In this document: one piece after another, positions 36,091-47,093 of the stretch
How the letters are laid out: each line of letters starts with the position of its first letter
Numbering within the stretch: the stretch's first letter is position 1
Assembly (NCBI RefSeq): GCF_025152745.1
Contig: NZ_CP104040.1
Location: forward strand, 2,046,001 to 2,110,000
From: Rhizobium sp. WSM4643
GTDB taxonomy: Bacteria; Pseudomonadota; Alphaproteobacteria; Rhizobiales; Rhizobiaceae
Reading direction: 5' to 3'
DNA: 64,000 nt
Program-made: the position numbers and the translations under genes
Notes under the pieces: model-generated
The model's database searches: none
What the model was told of the DNA's origin: nothing
Seen by the model: only the letters and a program-made list of their open reading frames with translations

Positions 36091-37179
36091 ATGAAAAACG
36101 GCTTGGAAGATGTCATTGCTGCCGAAACGCAGCTTTCGGATGTCGATGGCGAAGCGGGACGACTGATCATCCGTGGCGTATCGCTGGATCACCTGGTTGC
36201 AAACGGCACCTATGAAGGCGTCGCCGCCCTATTGCTCGATGGGCTGATGGAAAAAAGCTTCGACGAAGCGGAATTGCGCGACTGGTTGGCGCAGGCGCGA
36301 ACGAGGATTTTCGGCCACATCAAGGCCGCTGACGCCGCCCTGCTCGCTTTGCCTCCGGTCGATGCGATGCGGGCGCTGATCGCCCGCCTTCCCGACGGCG
36401 AGGATTTCGATACCGCTCTCAGCCTTCTGGCTGCGCCCGCAGTTTTCCTGCCGGCGATCCTTCGCAAGCAACGCGGCAAAAGACCGATCGCGCCCGACGC
36501 CTCGCTGCCGCAGGCGGCCGATATCCTGCGCATGCTGACTGGAAAATTGCCGACCAGGGAGCAGACAGCGGCACTCGACATCTATCTCGTAACGATATCG
36601 GACCATGGCCTCAATGCCTCGACCTTCGCATCGCGCGTTATTGCTTCCACGCAGGCCGGCCTTACCTCTTCCGTACTCGCGGCGGTGAGCGCGCTGAAAG
36701 GGCCGCTGCATGGCGGCGCGCCCGGTCCCGTGCTCGACATGCTGGATGCGATCGGAACGGCGGAGAATGCTTACCCGTGGATCGAGGAAGCGCTCGACCG
36801 CGGCGAAAGGCTGATGGGCTTCGGCCACCGCATCTATCGCGTCCGCGATCCGCGCGCCGATGCGCTGAAGGGCGCGCTGAAGCCGTTGATCTCAACGGGC
36901 CAGGTGAACAGCGCCCGCGGCGCCCTGGCGGAAGCCGTGGAAACCGCTGCATTGGCGATCCTGAAGGCGCGCAAGCCGAACCGGCCGCTCGACGTCAATG
37001 TCGAGTTTTATACCGCGCTGCTGCTGGAAGCGCTCGGCTTTCCCCGCCAGGCCTTCACCGGCGTCTTCGCGATCGGCCGCACTGTCGGATGGCTGGCGCA
37101 TGCGCGCGAACAGGCGCTCGAAGGCAGGCTGATCCGCCCGCGTTCGGTCTATATCGGGCCGCTGCCGGCCGCTGCGTAA
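36091..37179 (+). CDS. Citrate synthase / methylcitrate synthase family protein
   Basis: The product has 362 residues. The first catalytic His is in LKGPLHGGAPGPV (H207) and the second in MGFGHRIYRVRDPRADAL (H246). The position of the catalytic Asp is occupied by Glu, E305 in LDVNVEFYTALLLEALGFPR. Shorter bacterial citrate synthases of a distinct subgroup carry Glu there too, as I recall, so activity need not be lost. AAGGAG seven bases before the ATG is a strong ribosome site. It is divergent from the HTH-bearing paralogue. Confidence 0.88.
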   Translation: MKNGLEDVIAAETQLSDVDGEAGRLIIRGVSLDHLVANGTYEGVAALLLDGLMEKSFDEAELRDWLAQARTRIFGHIKAADAALLALPPVDAMRALIARLPDGEDFDTALSLLAAPAVFLPAILRKQRGKRPIAPDASLPQAADILRMLTGKLPTREQTAALDIYLVTISDHGLNASTFASRVIASTQAGLTSSVLAAVSALKGPLHGGAPGPVLDMLDAIGTAENAYPWIEEALDRGERLMGFGHRIYRVRDPRADALKGALKPLISTGQVNSARGALAEAVETAALAILKARKPNRPLDVNVEFYTALLLEALGFPRQAFTGVFAIGRTVGWLAHAREQALEGRLIRPRSVYIGPLPAAA

Positions 37180-37221
37180 GCGCTGAATTCGCCAGTTGGG
37201 GTATGTCTTCGCCGGCGATCG

Positions 37222-37692
37222 TCAACCGCCGACGAAGGCGGCGAGGTTGTCGAGTGTCGAGCGGCAGCCTTCTTCATTGTCTTCCAGGCGAATGCCGGAG
37301 GGGATGTTGTCGCAGACCATCGTCACATCGGTGCCTCCATCGGCGGGCGACAATGTCGTGCTGACCGTCATCTCGCCGGAAAAATCTTCATCCTCGGAAT
37401 CGAAGACCGTCGCCCAGACGATGTTCTCGTCAGGCACGAGCCGTGCAAAACGGCCCTGGAACGTGTCGATCTTGTCAGAGCTCTTGCCCGGCTGCGACAC
37501 CTCGTCATCGGGATAGACGAGCGACATGCTGAAGGCGCCGCCTTCCCTGCCCTCGAAGGCATGGACGATGCCCCTCATCGAACCGGGCGGAAGCCAGATG
37601 GCGACCGCCTCTGCATCGAGGAAGGCGCGGTAGATGCACTCGCGTGGTGCCGCGATGAAGCGTGAGACGGTCGTGCTGCGTGAAGAGGTCAT
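37222..37692 (-). CDS. SRPBCC family protein (AHSA1-like)
   Basis: The product has 156 residues with the START-like fold: an opening strand VSRFIAAPRECIYRAFLDAEA, IWLPPGSMRG, and a closing helix GCRSTLDNLAAFVGG. Most relatives bind hydrophobic ligands or act as Hsp90 activator-like proteins; no specific ligand can be told. No strong ribosome site is seen. A hairpin divides it from pyrG upstream on the same strand. Confidence 0.8.
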   Translation of the reverse strand: MTSSRSTTVSRFIAAPRECIYRAFLDAEAVAIWLPPGSMRGIVHAFEGREGGAFSMSLVYPDDEVSQPGKSSDKIDTFQGRFARLVPDENIVWATVFDSEDEDFSGEMTVSTTLSPADGGTDVTMVCDNIPSGIRLEDNEEGCRSTLDNLAAFVGG

Positions 37693-37723
37693 GCCGGCAA
37701 GTTAGCGCAGGCACGGATGTTAT

Positions 37724-37753
37724 CCAGATCGCGCCTGAAACAACGCGATCTGG
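37724..37753. terminator. Hairpin after pyrG
   Basis: The 10-bp perfect stem CCAGATCGCG/CGCGATCTGG with a 10-base loop lies between the pyrG stop and the SRPBCC start. There is little T tract in either direction, so it may act as a weak or Rho-assisted terminator. Confidence 0.5.
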
Positions 37754-37763
37754 TTTGCATGCA

Positions 37764-39520
<1,757 letters not shown>

Positions 39521-39535
39521 ATGTCGAAGACCGGC

Positions 39536-40081
39536 TTACTGTCCCGTCGGGACGCCGGAGGGCTGAGCCGGTGCCGGCGCGGCCGGAGCTGCGGGCGTTG
39601 CCGGGGCGGTCGTTGCCGGGGCAGTTGTTGAAGGCGCGGTGGCCGCCGGGGCCTGAGTTGCCGGAGTGCCAGTTGCCGGCGCCCCAGTTGCTGGAGCTTG
39701 AGCTGCGGGAGCCTGCGGTGCGGGCGTCGCTGCCCCGCTGCTCGGAACACCGTTGCCGGCCGGCTGGTTTGCCGGAGCCTGCCCGCCGCCGAGCGAATCG
39801 AGAATACCGTTGCCCTGGCCGCCTGTTGCCGGAATGCGATCGAGAATGTCGCTCGGACGGCCCTCGTAACGCGTCAGTATGCCGAGGCCGAGCGAAGTCA
39901 GGAAAAACAGCGTCGCGAGAATCGCGGTGGTGCGCGTCAGTGCATTGGCCGTGCCGCGGGCCGACATGAAGCCCGAACCGCCGCCGATGCCGAGGCCGCC
40001 GCCTTCCGAGCGCTGGATGAGCACGACGCCGACAAGGGCGAGCACGATCATGAGATGGATGACAATCAATACGGTCTGCAT
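39536..40081 (-). CDS. secG: Preprotein translocase subunit SecG
   Basis: The product has 181 residues. Two membrane segments are present (VLIVIHLMIVLALVGVVLIQ, 4-23, and ATLFFLTSLGLGILT, 56-70), with the family motif RSEGGGLGIGGGSGFM between them. An unusually long tail of about 110 residues rich in Ala, Pro and Thr follows, made of short imperfect repeats such as APATGTPATQAPAATAPSTT. SecG forms the SecYEG channel in the inner membrane. Most SecG proteins lack so long a tail. Confidence 0.95.
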   Translation of the reverse strand: MQTVLIVIHLMIVLALVGVVLIQRSEGGGLGIGGGSGFMSARGTANALTRTTAILATLFFLTSLGLGILTRYEGRPSDILDRIPATGGQGNGILDSLGGGQAPANQPAGNGVPSSGAATPAPQAPAAQAPATGAPATGTPATQAPAATAPSTTAPATTAPATPAAPAAPAPAQPSGVPTGQ

Positions 40082-40175
40082 GGGTCCAGTCCTGCCCGCC
40101 TCGAGACGGACAAAGTTAAGAATTCTGGCGGCTCTTTACATGAGGCTTTCATCTATTCCAAGCCCTTCGGCCAGG

Positions 40176-40207
40176 AATAAACTCGGGAATAAACTCAGGA
40201 ATAAAAA
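40176..40207. repeat. Short tandem repeat after tpiA
   Basis: AGGAATAAACTCGGGAATAA and ACTCAGGAATAAAAAA contain GGAATAAACTC twice and a third partial unit. This roughly 11-base repeat lies in the short gap between tpiA and secG. Function unknown; it may be a replication slippage product. Confidence 0.55.
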
Positions 40208-40212
40208 ATGTC

Positions 40213-40983
40213 TCAGGCGAGCAGCGCCTCATAGGCCCGGTAGATGGCGAGGAAGTCGGCCGCTTTCAAGCTCGCTCCGCCGATCAGCGCCCCGTCGACA
40301 TTGGCAATGCCCATCAGCTCGTGGGCATTGGCCGGTTTGACCGAACCGCCGTAGAGAAGACGCATCTTGCGGCCGTCATCACCGAAGCGGGCCACAAGTT
40401 CTGCGCGCATGAAGGCATGCGCCTTTTCGACATCACCTGATGTCGGCGTCACACCGGTGCCGATCGCCCAGATCGGCTCGTAGGCGATGACTGTCCTCTC
40501 AGCGGTGGCGCCGTCCGGAACCGAGGCGGAAAGCTGGCGCTTGATGACGTCGAGCGCCTGGCCTGTCCGGCGTTCATCCGCGGTTTCGCCGATGCAGATG
40601 ATCGCCGTCAGCCCGGCAGCGAAGGCGGCCTCCGCCTTGGCGCGGACCAGATGGTCGGTTTCGGCATGGTCGGTGCGCCGCTCGGAATGGCCGACGATGA
40701 CATAGGTGCCGAAACAATCGGCAATCATCTCGGCCGAGATGTCGCCGGTATGCGCACCGGACGGGTTCTGATGGCAGTCCTGAGCGCCGATCGCCAGCGG
40801 GCTGTCGGTGCACAGCGCCGTCGCCACATAGAGCAGCGTCGTCGGCGGGCAGATCAGCGCTTCGACCTTGTCGGCCAGCGGCGGGCGAACACCCTCGGCG
40901 ATCGCTTTGATCTGATCCAGGGAGGCACGCATGCCATTCATTTTCCAGTTTCCCGCCACAAGCGGGCGCACATCAGGTGTCAT
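40213..40983 (-). CDS. tpiA: Triose-phosphate isomerase
   Basis: The product has 256 residues. Active-site residues are visible: N12-W-K14 in VAGNWKMNG, His in [11 protein letters not shown] near 96 and Glu in [13 protein letters not shown] near 166, with [11 protein letters not shown] near the end. It interconverts dihydroxyacetone phosphate and glyceraldehyde-3-phosphate. AAGGCCGGC precedes the ATG. It lies upstream of secG and pyrG on the same strand. Confidence 0.97.
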   Translation of the reverse strand: MTPDVRPLVAGNWKMNGMRASLDQIKAIAEGVRPPLADKVEALICPPTTLLYVATALCTDSPLAIGAQDCHQNPSGAHTGDISAEMIADCFGTYVIVGHSERRTDHAETDHLVRAKAEAAFAAGLTAIICIGETADERRTGQALDVIKRQLSASVPDGATAERTVIAYEPIWAIGTGVTPTSGDVEKAHAFMRAELVARFGDDGRKMRLLYGGSVKPANAHELMGIANVDGALIGGASLKAADFLAIYRAYEALLA

Positions 40984-41179
40984 GCCGGCCTTCCACAATC
41001 TGCTTATGCCTTGGGCAATATCAAAAGCTTGCAGCAAAGAAAAGCATCATGCCCTTGACGTAAGGGGAATCTCTGCGATCCCGCGCATATTTCTGCCGAA
41101 AATCGTCCGCTATAGCGCCGCGCGTCTTATTGGACACGCTGAGGTAGCATTTTGAATTCACGCATCGGCCCGCTGCGCT

Positions 41180-42079
41180 CTAGCCGGCGAGAATCCAGTT
41201 CAACACCCTGCGCCAGTCGATCATCCGGATTGGCGTCCCGTGATTGCCGGTCTGAAACAGCGTGAAACGCGCCGGATATTTTGCCTTGTGCAGGCTTTCG
41301 AACAGCGCTTGCTGGGCGGCGGCGGCATAGACAGGATCGCGGCTGCCATGGGCGAACCAGAGCGGCAGCTTCGCCTTGTAGAGGGCGCTCCTGGTGAAAT
41401 CGGGATCGGTCACGCCGCTCATGATCAGCATGCCCTTCAGCCGCTTGACGCTGTCGCTGTCACGCGCAATGCCCCAGCAGACCTGGCTGCCCATCGAGGC
41501 GCAGGAAAGGATGATCGGCCGACCGGGTGATTGCGCACTGGCATAGCGGATCAGGCCGGCGATCGCCGCAACGCCGCTGCTGTCGAAGCCCTTGACCGTC
41601 GGCGAATAATAAACGCCGCCATTGCCGGCGACGAGGTTCTTCAGCCGGTTGAAATTGCCGCCGAAGCTGTAGTCGTTGGCGCCGAGCCGCCGGTCACCGT
41701 CGCGCCCATGGATGAAAATCACCGTGAAGGCGGCATTCCCGACCGGTCCCACCCTGGTGACATCGAGCTCGATGCCGTCGACAGACAGCGTCTCGTCCGC
41801 TTGGGCCTTGCGGATGGCGAGCGCCACATATTTCTGCTGCACCCGCTTTTGCGGGATCTGGTCGCGGCCGTTGATATCTCGCATCTCGTCATAGTCGATG
41901 ACCTCGAAGGCGCCGTCATCGCCCGTCTGCAGCACGGCCTGCTTCGAAAACAGGTCGTCCTTGAAAGGCGGCAAAGCTTCGGCTGCCTGCGCCGGGCCAA
42001 CAGCGGACAGAATGGCCGCGGACAAGAAAAACGCCGCAATTGCCGTGAAGATGGTGCAATGACTTGTGGACATTCGCAT
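41180..42079 (-). CDS. Secreted alpha/beta hydrolase
   Basis: The product has 299 residues. A signal peptide spans about 1-32 (ending near PAQAAEAL). The alpha/beta fold is seen from about 100: FTVIFIHGRDGDRRLGANDY, then the nucleophile elbow in IILSCASMGSQVCWGIA (serine in C-A-S-M-G), LPLWFAHGSRDPVY with the acid and LFQTGNHGTPIRMIDW with the histidine. It probably acts in the periplasm on an unknown ester or similar bond. AGGAA eight bases upstream supports the ATG at 42079. Confidence 0.8.
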   Translation of the reverse strand: MRMSTSHCTIFTAIAAFFLSAAILSAVGPAQAAEALPPFKDDLFSKQAVLQTGDDGAFEVIDYDEMRDINGRDQIPQKRVQQKYVALAIRKAQADETLSVDGIELDVTRVGPVGNAAFTVIFIHGRDGDRRLGANDYSFGGNFNRLKNLVAGNGGVYYSPTVKGFDSSGVAAIAGLIRYASAQSPGRPIILSCASMGSQVCWGIARDSDSVKRLKGMLIMSGVTDPDFTRSALYKAKLPLWFAHGSRDPVYAAAAQQALFESLHKAKYPARFTLFQTGNHGTPIRMIDWRRVLNWILAG

Positions 42080-42297
42080 TCGGATGGTTCCTGAAGCCCG
42101 CCGCCGCTTGCCATTCTGCACCCGGCAACGCAAATCATTTGGGAAAAGCCCGCCAAAACAGGCGGTGTCGCGTATAGATGTGCTTTCTGGCAAAATCTGC
42201 CTGATTCGCAAGGTGGCATGAAATGCGGTGATTTTGGGTCGGCGGCGCATGCCCGCCCAAGCCAGACCTAAGACAGGATGAAGATCTGAACGGCTCG

Positions 42298-44397
42298 ATG
42301 GACGACAGCAACGACCTCTTTTCCGCAATGCCCCTCTCTGAAAAACGCGAGGAGGCGCAGAAGCCTGCGGCGCCCGCCGAACGGCCGCCGGCTCCGGCTG
42401 CGCCCGTCGCCGCAGCACCCCCTGCTGCCGGAGCCTCAGCACGTCCCGCGCCCGCCGCCTCGAACTCGGATGATTACGGCGCCTCGTCGATCCGCGTCCT
42501 CGAAGGCCTCGAGCCGGTGCGCATGCGCCCTGGCATGTATATCGGCGGCACCGATGAAAAGGCGCTGCATCACCTGTTTGCCGAAGTCATCGACAATGCG
42601 ATGGACGAGGCGGTCGCCGGGCACGCCAATTTCATCGAGGTCTATCTTGACCTCGAGGGTTATCTCACCGTCTCCGACAACGGCCGCGGCATCCCGGTCG
42701 AGAACCATCCGCAGGTGCCCGGCAAATCGACGCTCGAAGTCATCATGACCAAGCTGCATGCCGGCGGTAAATTCGACGGCAAGGCTTATGAGACTTCAGG
42801 CGGCCTGCACGGCGTCGGCGTCTCAGTCGTCAACGCGCTCTCCGACGACCTCGAGGTCGAGGTGGCGCGAAACCGCAAGCTCTACCGCCAGCGCTTCTCC
42901 CGCGGCCTGCCGCAGGGCGGTCTCGAAGAGTTGGGCGACGTCCACAATCGCCGTGGCACCCGCGTGCGCTTCCATCCCGACCCCCAGATCTTTGGGGATC
43001 ACATGAAGTTCGATGCCGCCCGCGTCTTTCGCATGGCGCGCTCGAAAGCCTATCTGTTCGGCGGCGTCGAAATCCGGTGGAGCTGCGAGGCAGGCGTCCT
43101 GCCCGAAGGTTCCGAGGTGCCTGACAAGGCCGTCTTCCACTTCCCCGGCGGCCTGAAGGACTATCTCCAGGCGACGATGGGCAAGGAGTTCACCGTTACC
43201 CGCGAGATCTTTGCCGGCAAGACCGAGAAGACCAGCGGCCACGGCTCGATGGAATGGGCGATCACCTGGTATGGCGGCGATCCGCAGGTACATTCCTATT
43301 GCAACACCATCCCGACGCCCGAAGGCGGCACGCATGAGGCCGGCCTGCGCATCGCGCTGACCAAGGGCCTGAAAGCCTATGCCGAGCTGACGCAGAACAA
43401 GCGCGCCGCGCAGATCACCACCGACGACGTGATGATCTCGGCCGTCGGCATGCTGTCGGTCTTCATCCGCGAGCCGGAATTCGTCGGCCAGACCAAAGAC
43501 AAGCTTGCGACCGTCGAGGCCCAGCGTATCGTCGAGAACGCGCTGCGCGATCCCTTCGACCATTACCTTGCCGATAACCCGAACGAGTCGGCCAAGCTGC
43601 TCGACTGGGTGATCGAACGCGCCGAGGAGCGCCTGCGCCGCCGCAAGGAAAAGGAAGTCAACCGCAAGACGGCGGTGCGCAAATTGCGCCTGCCCGGCAA
43701 GCTCGCCGACTGCTCGCAGAACACCGCCGAGGGTGCCGAACTCTTCATCGTCGAGGGCGATTCGGCAGGCGGTTCGGCCAAGCAGGCGCGTAACCGCGCC
43801 AACCAGGCCATTCTGCCGCTGCGCGGCAAGATCCTCAATGTTGCCAGCGCTGGCCGCGAAAAACTCGGCGCCAACCAGCAGCTCGCCGATCTCGTCCAGG
43901 CGCTCGGCTGCGGCACGCGCTCGAAATACCGCGACGAAGACCTGCGCTACGAGCGCATCATCGTCATGACCGATGCCGACGTCGACGGCGCCCACATCGC
44001 CTCGCTGCTTATCACCTTCTTCTATCAGGAGATGCCGGAACTGGTGCGCGGCGGCCACCTCTTCCTCGCCGTGCCGCCGCTCTACAAGATCACCCAAGGT
44101 TCGAAATCCGCCTATGCCCGCGACGACAATCATCGCGCCGAACTGATGCAGACGGAGTTCAAGGGCAAGGCCAAGGTCGAGATCAGCCGTTTCAAAGGCC
44201 TCGGCGAGATGATGCCCGCCCAGCTCAAGGAAACCACCATGGATCCGTCCAAGCGCACCCTGCTCAAGGTGCTGATCGACGAGGTGGATTTCGAAGGCAC
44301 GCGCGCCGCCGTCGACGATCTGATGGGCACCAAGCCCGAAGCCCGCTTCCGCTTCATCCAGGACCGCGCGGCTTTCGCCGAAAATCTCGATATCTAG
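42298..44397 (+). CDS. parE: DNA topoisomerase IV subunit B
   Basis: The product has 699 residues. After a Pro/Ala-rich N-terminal leader (about 20-55) come the GHKL ATPase (VLEGLEPVRMRPGMYIGG, EVIDNAMDEAVAGH, GLHGVGVSVVNALSD) and the Toprim domain (LFIVEGDSAGGSAKQARN, TDADVDGAHI). Its length and lack of the large GyrB insertion favour ParE over GyrB. It decatenates daughter chromosomes with ParC. The ribosome site before the ATG is weak; the start is chosen by position of the leader. Confidence 0.95.
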   Translation: MDDSNDLFSAMPLSEKREEAQKPAAPAERPPAPAAPVAAAPPAAGASARPAPAASNSDDYGASSIRVLEGLEPVRMRPGMYIGGTDEKALHHLFAEVIDNAMDEAVAGHANFIEVYLDLEGYLTVSDNGRGIPVENHPQVPGKSTLEVIMTKLHAGGKFDGKAYETSGGLHGVGVSVVNALSDDLEVEVARNRKLYRQRFSRGLPQGGLEELGDVHNRRGTRVRFHPDPQIFGDHMKFDAARVFRMARSKAYLFGGVEIRWSCEAGVLPEGSEVPDKAVFHFPGGLKDYLQATMGKEFTVTREIFAGKTEKTSGHGSMEWAITWYGGDPQVHSYCNTIPTPEGGTHEAGLRIALTKGLKAYAELTQNKRAAQITTDDVMISAVGMLSVFIREPEFVGQTKDKLATVEAQRIVENALRDPFDHYLADNPNESAKLLDWVIERAEERLRRRKEKEVNRKTAVRKLRLPGKLADCSQNTAEGAELFIVEGDSAGGSAKQARNRANQAILPLRGKILNVASAGREKLGANQQLADLVQALGCGTRSKYRDEDLRYERIIVMTDADVDGAHIASLLITFFYQEMPELVRGGHLFLAVPPLYKITQGSKSAYARDDNHRAELMQTEFKGKAKVEISRFKGLGEMMPAQLKETTMDPSKRTLLKVLIDEVDFEGTRAAVDDLMGTKPEARFRFIQDRAAFAENLDI

Positions 44398-44600
44398 AAT
44401 ATGCCGTTGAGCGCGCCGAATGGTCGGATAGACACGGGTTCGGCATGCCGCATTTTAGCATCGACGATTTCACGGAACTGACGAAGAACCGTAACAACTC
44501 CGTCAAACAACCGGCGCATGAAGCGGTCGGCGTGCGTCCTCCCCTGGAGGAACGCCTGCGCCGGTTCGAACCGTTTTCAACCCCTTGCCGGATATTTGTC

Positions 44601-45737
44601 ATGACCAAGCGTTTTCTCGCGACTGCTGCTTTCGTTCTCCTGTCCAGCACCGTCACTGTCAGCGCCACCGATATCGGCGCCACCTTCGAGACCGCCTGCC
44701 CCTTTGGCGATTGTGCCGCCGGCATTTCGCTCTCCTATCTCGGTGAATTCGTTATCCCCACCGGCCACATGGAAAACGGCGTCGAATTCGGCGGCATTTC
44801 CGGCCTAGATTTCGATGCCGCCACCGGCCACTATCTCGCCATCAGCGACGACCGCTCGGAAAGAGGCCCGGCCCGCTTCTACGAACTCGACGTCGATCTC
44901 GAGGCGTCTGGCCTCAAGGGCGTTTCGGTCGTCAAGCAGGTGACGCTGAAGGACAAGAATGGCGAGCCCTTCGCTGCCCGGGCCGTCGATCCGGAATCGA
45001 TCCGCCTCGGCAAGGACGGCATCTATTGGGGCAGCGAAGGCGACGGCAAGGCGCTGCTTCCGCCCTTCGTCCGCGTCACTTCGCCGGACGGTTCCTTTGT
45101 CCGTGAGTTCAAGCTGCCGGAAGGCTTTGCCCCGACCGCAGACAAATCGACCGGCATCCGCGACAACCTCGCCTTCGAAGATCTCGCCGTCGCGCCCTCA
45201 GGCGATGTTTTCGTCGGTGTCGAAGCGGCCCTTTACCAGGATGGCCCGAACCCTTCGCTGACATCAGGCAGCCTGTCGCGCATCATCCGTTACGACGGCG
45301 CCACCGGCGAGCCGAAGGCCGAGTACGTCTATCCGGTCTCACCAATCCCGCAGGCCGCTACCAAGGCCGACGGCGGCAATGACAACGGCATGTCGGAGAT
45401 GCTCGCCCTGGACGATCACCACCTGCTCGCCGTCGAGCGCAGTTATGCCCAGGGCTTCGGCAACAGCATCAAGATCATGATGATGGATCTGACTGATGCC
45501 ACCGATGTATCCGCCATCGCGTCCCTCGCGAAGAACGACCAGCGCGTCGTTCCCGTCCGCAAGAGCCAGGTCCTCGATTTGAGGGCGATCGGCCTCGTTC
45601 CCGACAATATCGAGGCCATGTCGCTCGGCAAGGCCAAGGACGGCACCGATGTTCTCATTCTCGGCTCCGATAATAATTTTTCGACCAGCCAGAAGACGCA
45701 ATTCTACGCCTTCAAGATTCTCAGCCGCCCGCAGTAG
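44601..45737 (+). CDS. Esterase-like activity of phytase family protein, secreted
   Basis: The product has 378 residues. A signal peptide spans about 1-23 (TAAFVLLSSTVTVSA). The rest has the phytase-like/SdiA-like beta-propeller pattern of the family: FGGISGLDFDAATGHYLAIS, ARAVDPESIRLGKDGIYWGS, NLAFEDLAVAPSGDVFVGVE and DNGMSEMLALDDHHLLAVER. Members of this family hydrolyse phosphoesters or bind calcium; the substrate is unknown. It follows parE without an obvious promoter. Confidence 0.85.
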   Translation: MTKRFLATAAFVLLSSTVTVSATDIGATFETACPFGDCAAGISLSYLGEFVIPTGHMENGVEFGGISGLDFDAATGHYLAISDDRSERGPARFYELDVDLEASGLKGVSVVKQVTLKDKNGEPFAARAVDPESIRLGKDGIYWGSEGDGKALLPPFVRVTSPDGSFVREFKLPEGFAPTADKSTGIRDNLAFEDLAVAPSGDVFVGVEAALYQDGPNPSLTSGSLSRIIRYDGATGEPKAEYVYPVSPIPQAATKADGGNDNGMSEMLALDDHHLLAVERSYAQGFGNSIKIMMMDLTDATDVSAIASLAKNDQRVVPVRKSQVLDLRAIGLVPDNIEAMSLGKAKDGTDVLILGSDNNFSTSQKTQFYAFKILSRPQ

Positions 45738-45856
45738 TAAGAGGCCCGGGTCTGAGGGCCGAATAGCGACGCTTTGTATACGCTTTCATGGTGCGGACCT
45801 TGAAACCGCCGGGTTGATGGCCCATAACCAGAGTACAAGAAAAAGAAGAGGCGCGC

Positions 45857-47074
45857 GTGGGTGTGTTTGACCGTCAGAAAAGCAATCATGAACCGCGATG
45901 GCTCGGATCGTCGGCGCAGACGCGCACGCCGCTGATTCCCTCCATTTCGGCGGCGCGCTGGCTGCTCGTCCTGGTCGTCGCTGCCGGCGTCTATTTCTTC
46001 TACGGCTTCCTCGTGCCGGTGCTCGCAGCCCTCGTCATCGGCTTCGCCAGCTGGCCACTCTACCGCAAGCTTCTTGCCCGCGTCGGCGGTAATACGACGA
46101 TCGCCGCGACCATCGCCATCATCATGATCATCACTTTCCTGGTCATCCCGATCGGGCTTGCTGTGACCTATACGACGGGCGAAGTACGCACCTGGGTCAC
46201 CTGGGCAATCCACGCCAACCGCGCCGGCGCCCCGACGCCCGACTGGATCGTCGCATTGCCTTGGGCCGGCGCCTATCTCGATGAAGTTTGGACAAAATAT
46301 ATCGGCAGTCCCGGCGCCCTCGGCGAAGTCATTCAGGCGGTCAGCGGCGCCAATATCGGCAACATCTACCGCGCCGTGCTGGCGGCGGGCGGCGGCGCCT
46401 TCCACCTGCTGCTGACGCTGCTCTTCATGCTGATCGCGTTGTTCTTCGTCTATCGCGACGGTTTCTCCTTCTCCAAGCAGATCGATATGCTCGGCGAGCG
46501 CATCCTGCCGAACCGCTGGGAGCGCATTTCCCGCGTGGTGCCGGCGACGATCAGTTCCACCGTCATGGGCATGACGCTGATCGCGATCGGCGAAGGCATC
46601 GTGCTCGGACTTGCCTACTGGATTGCCGGCGTGCCCTCGCCGGTGACGCTCGGTGTGCTGACCGGCGTGATGGCGCTGATACCGGGCGGTGCGCCACTCT
46701 CCTTCTCGCTGGTCTCCATTTATCTGTTGGCGAGCGGCTCGCATGTCGCCGGCATCGGTCTCTTCGTCTGGGGCACGGTCGAGCTCTTCATTGTCGACAA
46801 GACCCTGCGGCCGAAACTCGTCGGCGGTCCGATCAAGCTGCCCTTCCTGCCGACCTTCTTCGGCCTCGTCGGCGGCGTCAAGACGATGGGTTTTCTCGGC
46901 ATCTTCATCGGTCCGGTGCTGATGGCGCTGATCGTCGCCATCTGGCGCGAATGGATCCACGAAGCCCGCAATGCCGACAAGAGCGAAAGCGGACCGCAGA
47001 TCATTATCGACGATCGGGCCCCGCCGCCAGTCCCCGGTTCGCCGAAGGCCATGCCGCGCGTCGCCGAAGGCTGA
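45857..47074 (+). CDS. AI-2E family transporter
   Basis: The product has 405 residues. Eight or so membrane segments occur from about residue 35, including LLVLVVAAGVYFFYGFLVPV and the C-terminal GGVKTMGFLGIFIGPVLMAL, typical of the AI-2E/PerM family. These exporters carry autoinducer-2 or other solutes, and the substrate cannot be told here. The likely start is a GTG behind AAGAGG. A TTGAAA/CATAAC pair with a 17-base spacer near 45800 could be its promoter. Confidence 0.88.
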   Translation: MGVFDRQKSNHEPRWLGSSAQTRTPLIPSISAARWLLVLVVAAGVYFFYGFLVPVLAALVIGFASWPLYRKLLARVGGNTTIAATIAIIMIITFLVIPIGLAVTYTTGEVRTWVTWAIHANRAGAPTPDWIVALPWAGAYLDEVWTKYIGSPGALGEVIQAVSGANIGNIYRAVLAAGGGAFHLLLTLLFMLIALFFVYRDGFSFSKQIDMLGERILPNRWERISRVVPATISSTVMGMTLIAIGEGIVLGLAYWIAGVPSPVTLGVLTGVMALIPGGAPLSFSLVSIYLLASGSHVAGIGLFVWGTVELFIVDKTLRPKLVGGPIKLPFLPTFFGLVGGVKTMGFLGIFIGPVLMALIVAIWREWIHEARNADKSESGPQIIIDDRAPPPVPGSPKAMPRVAEG

Positions 47075-47093
47075 ACATCGCTTCGCAGGTGGG

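Noticed and set aside
40176..40207. Short tandem repeat considered as CRISPR-like
   Set aside because: The unit is about 11 bases with two to three copies and no spacers.
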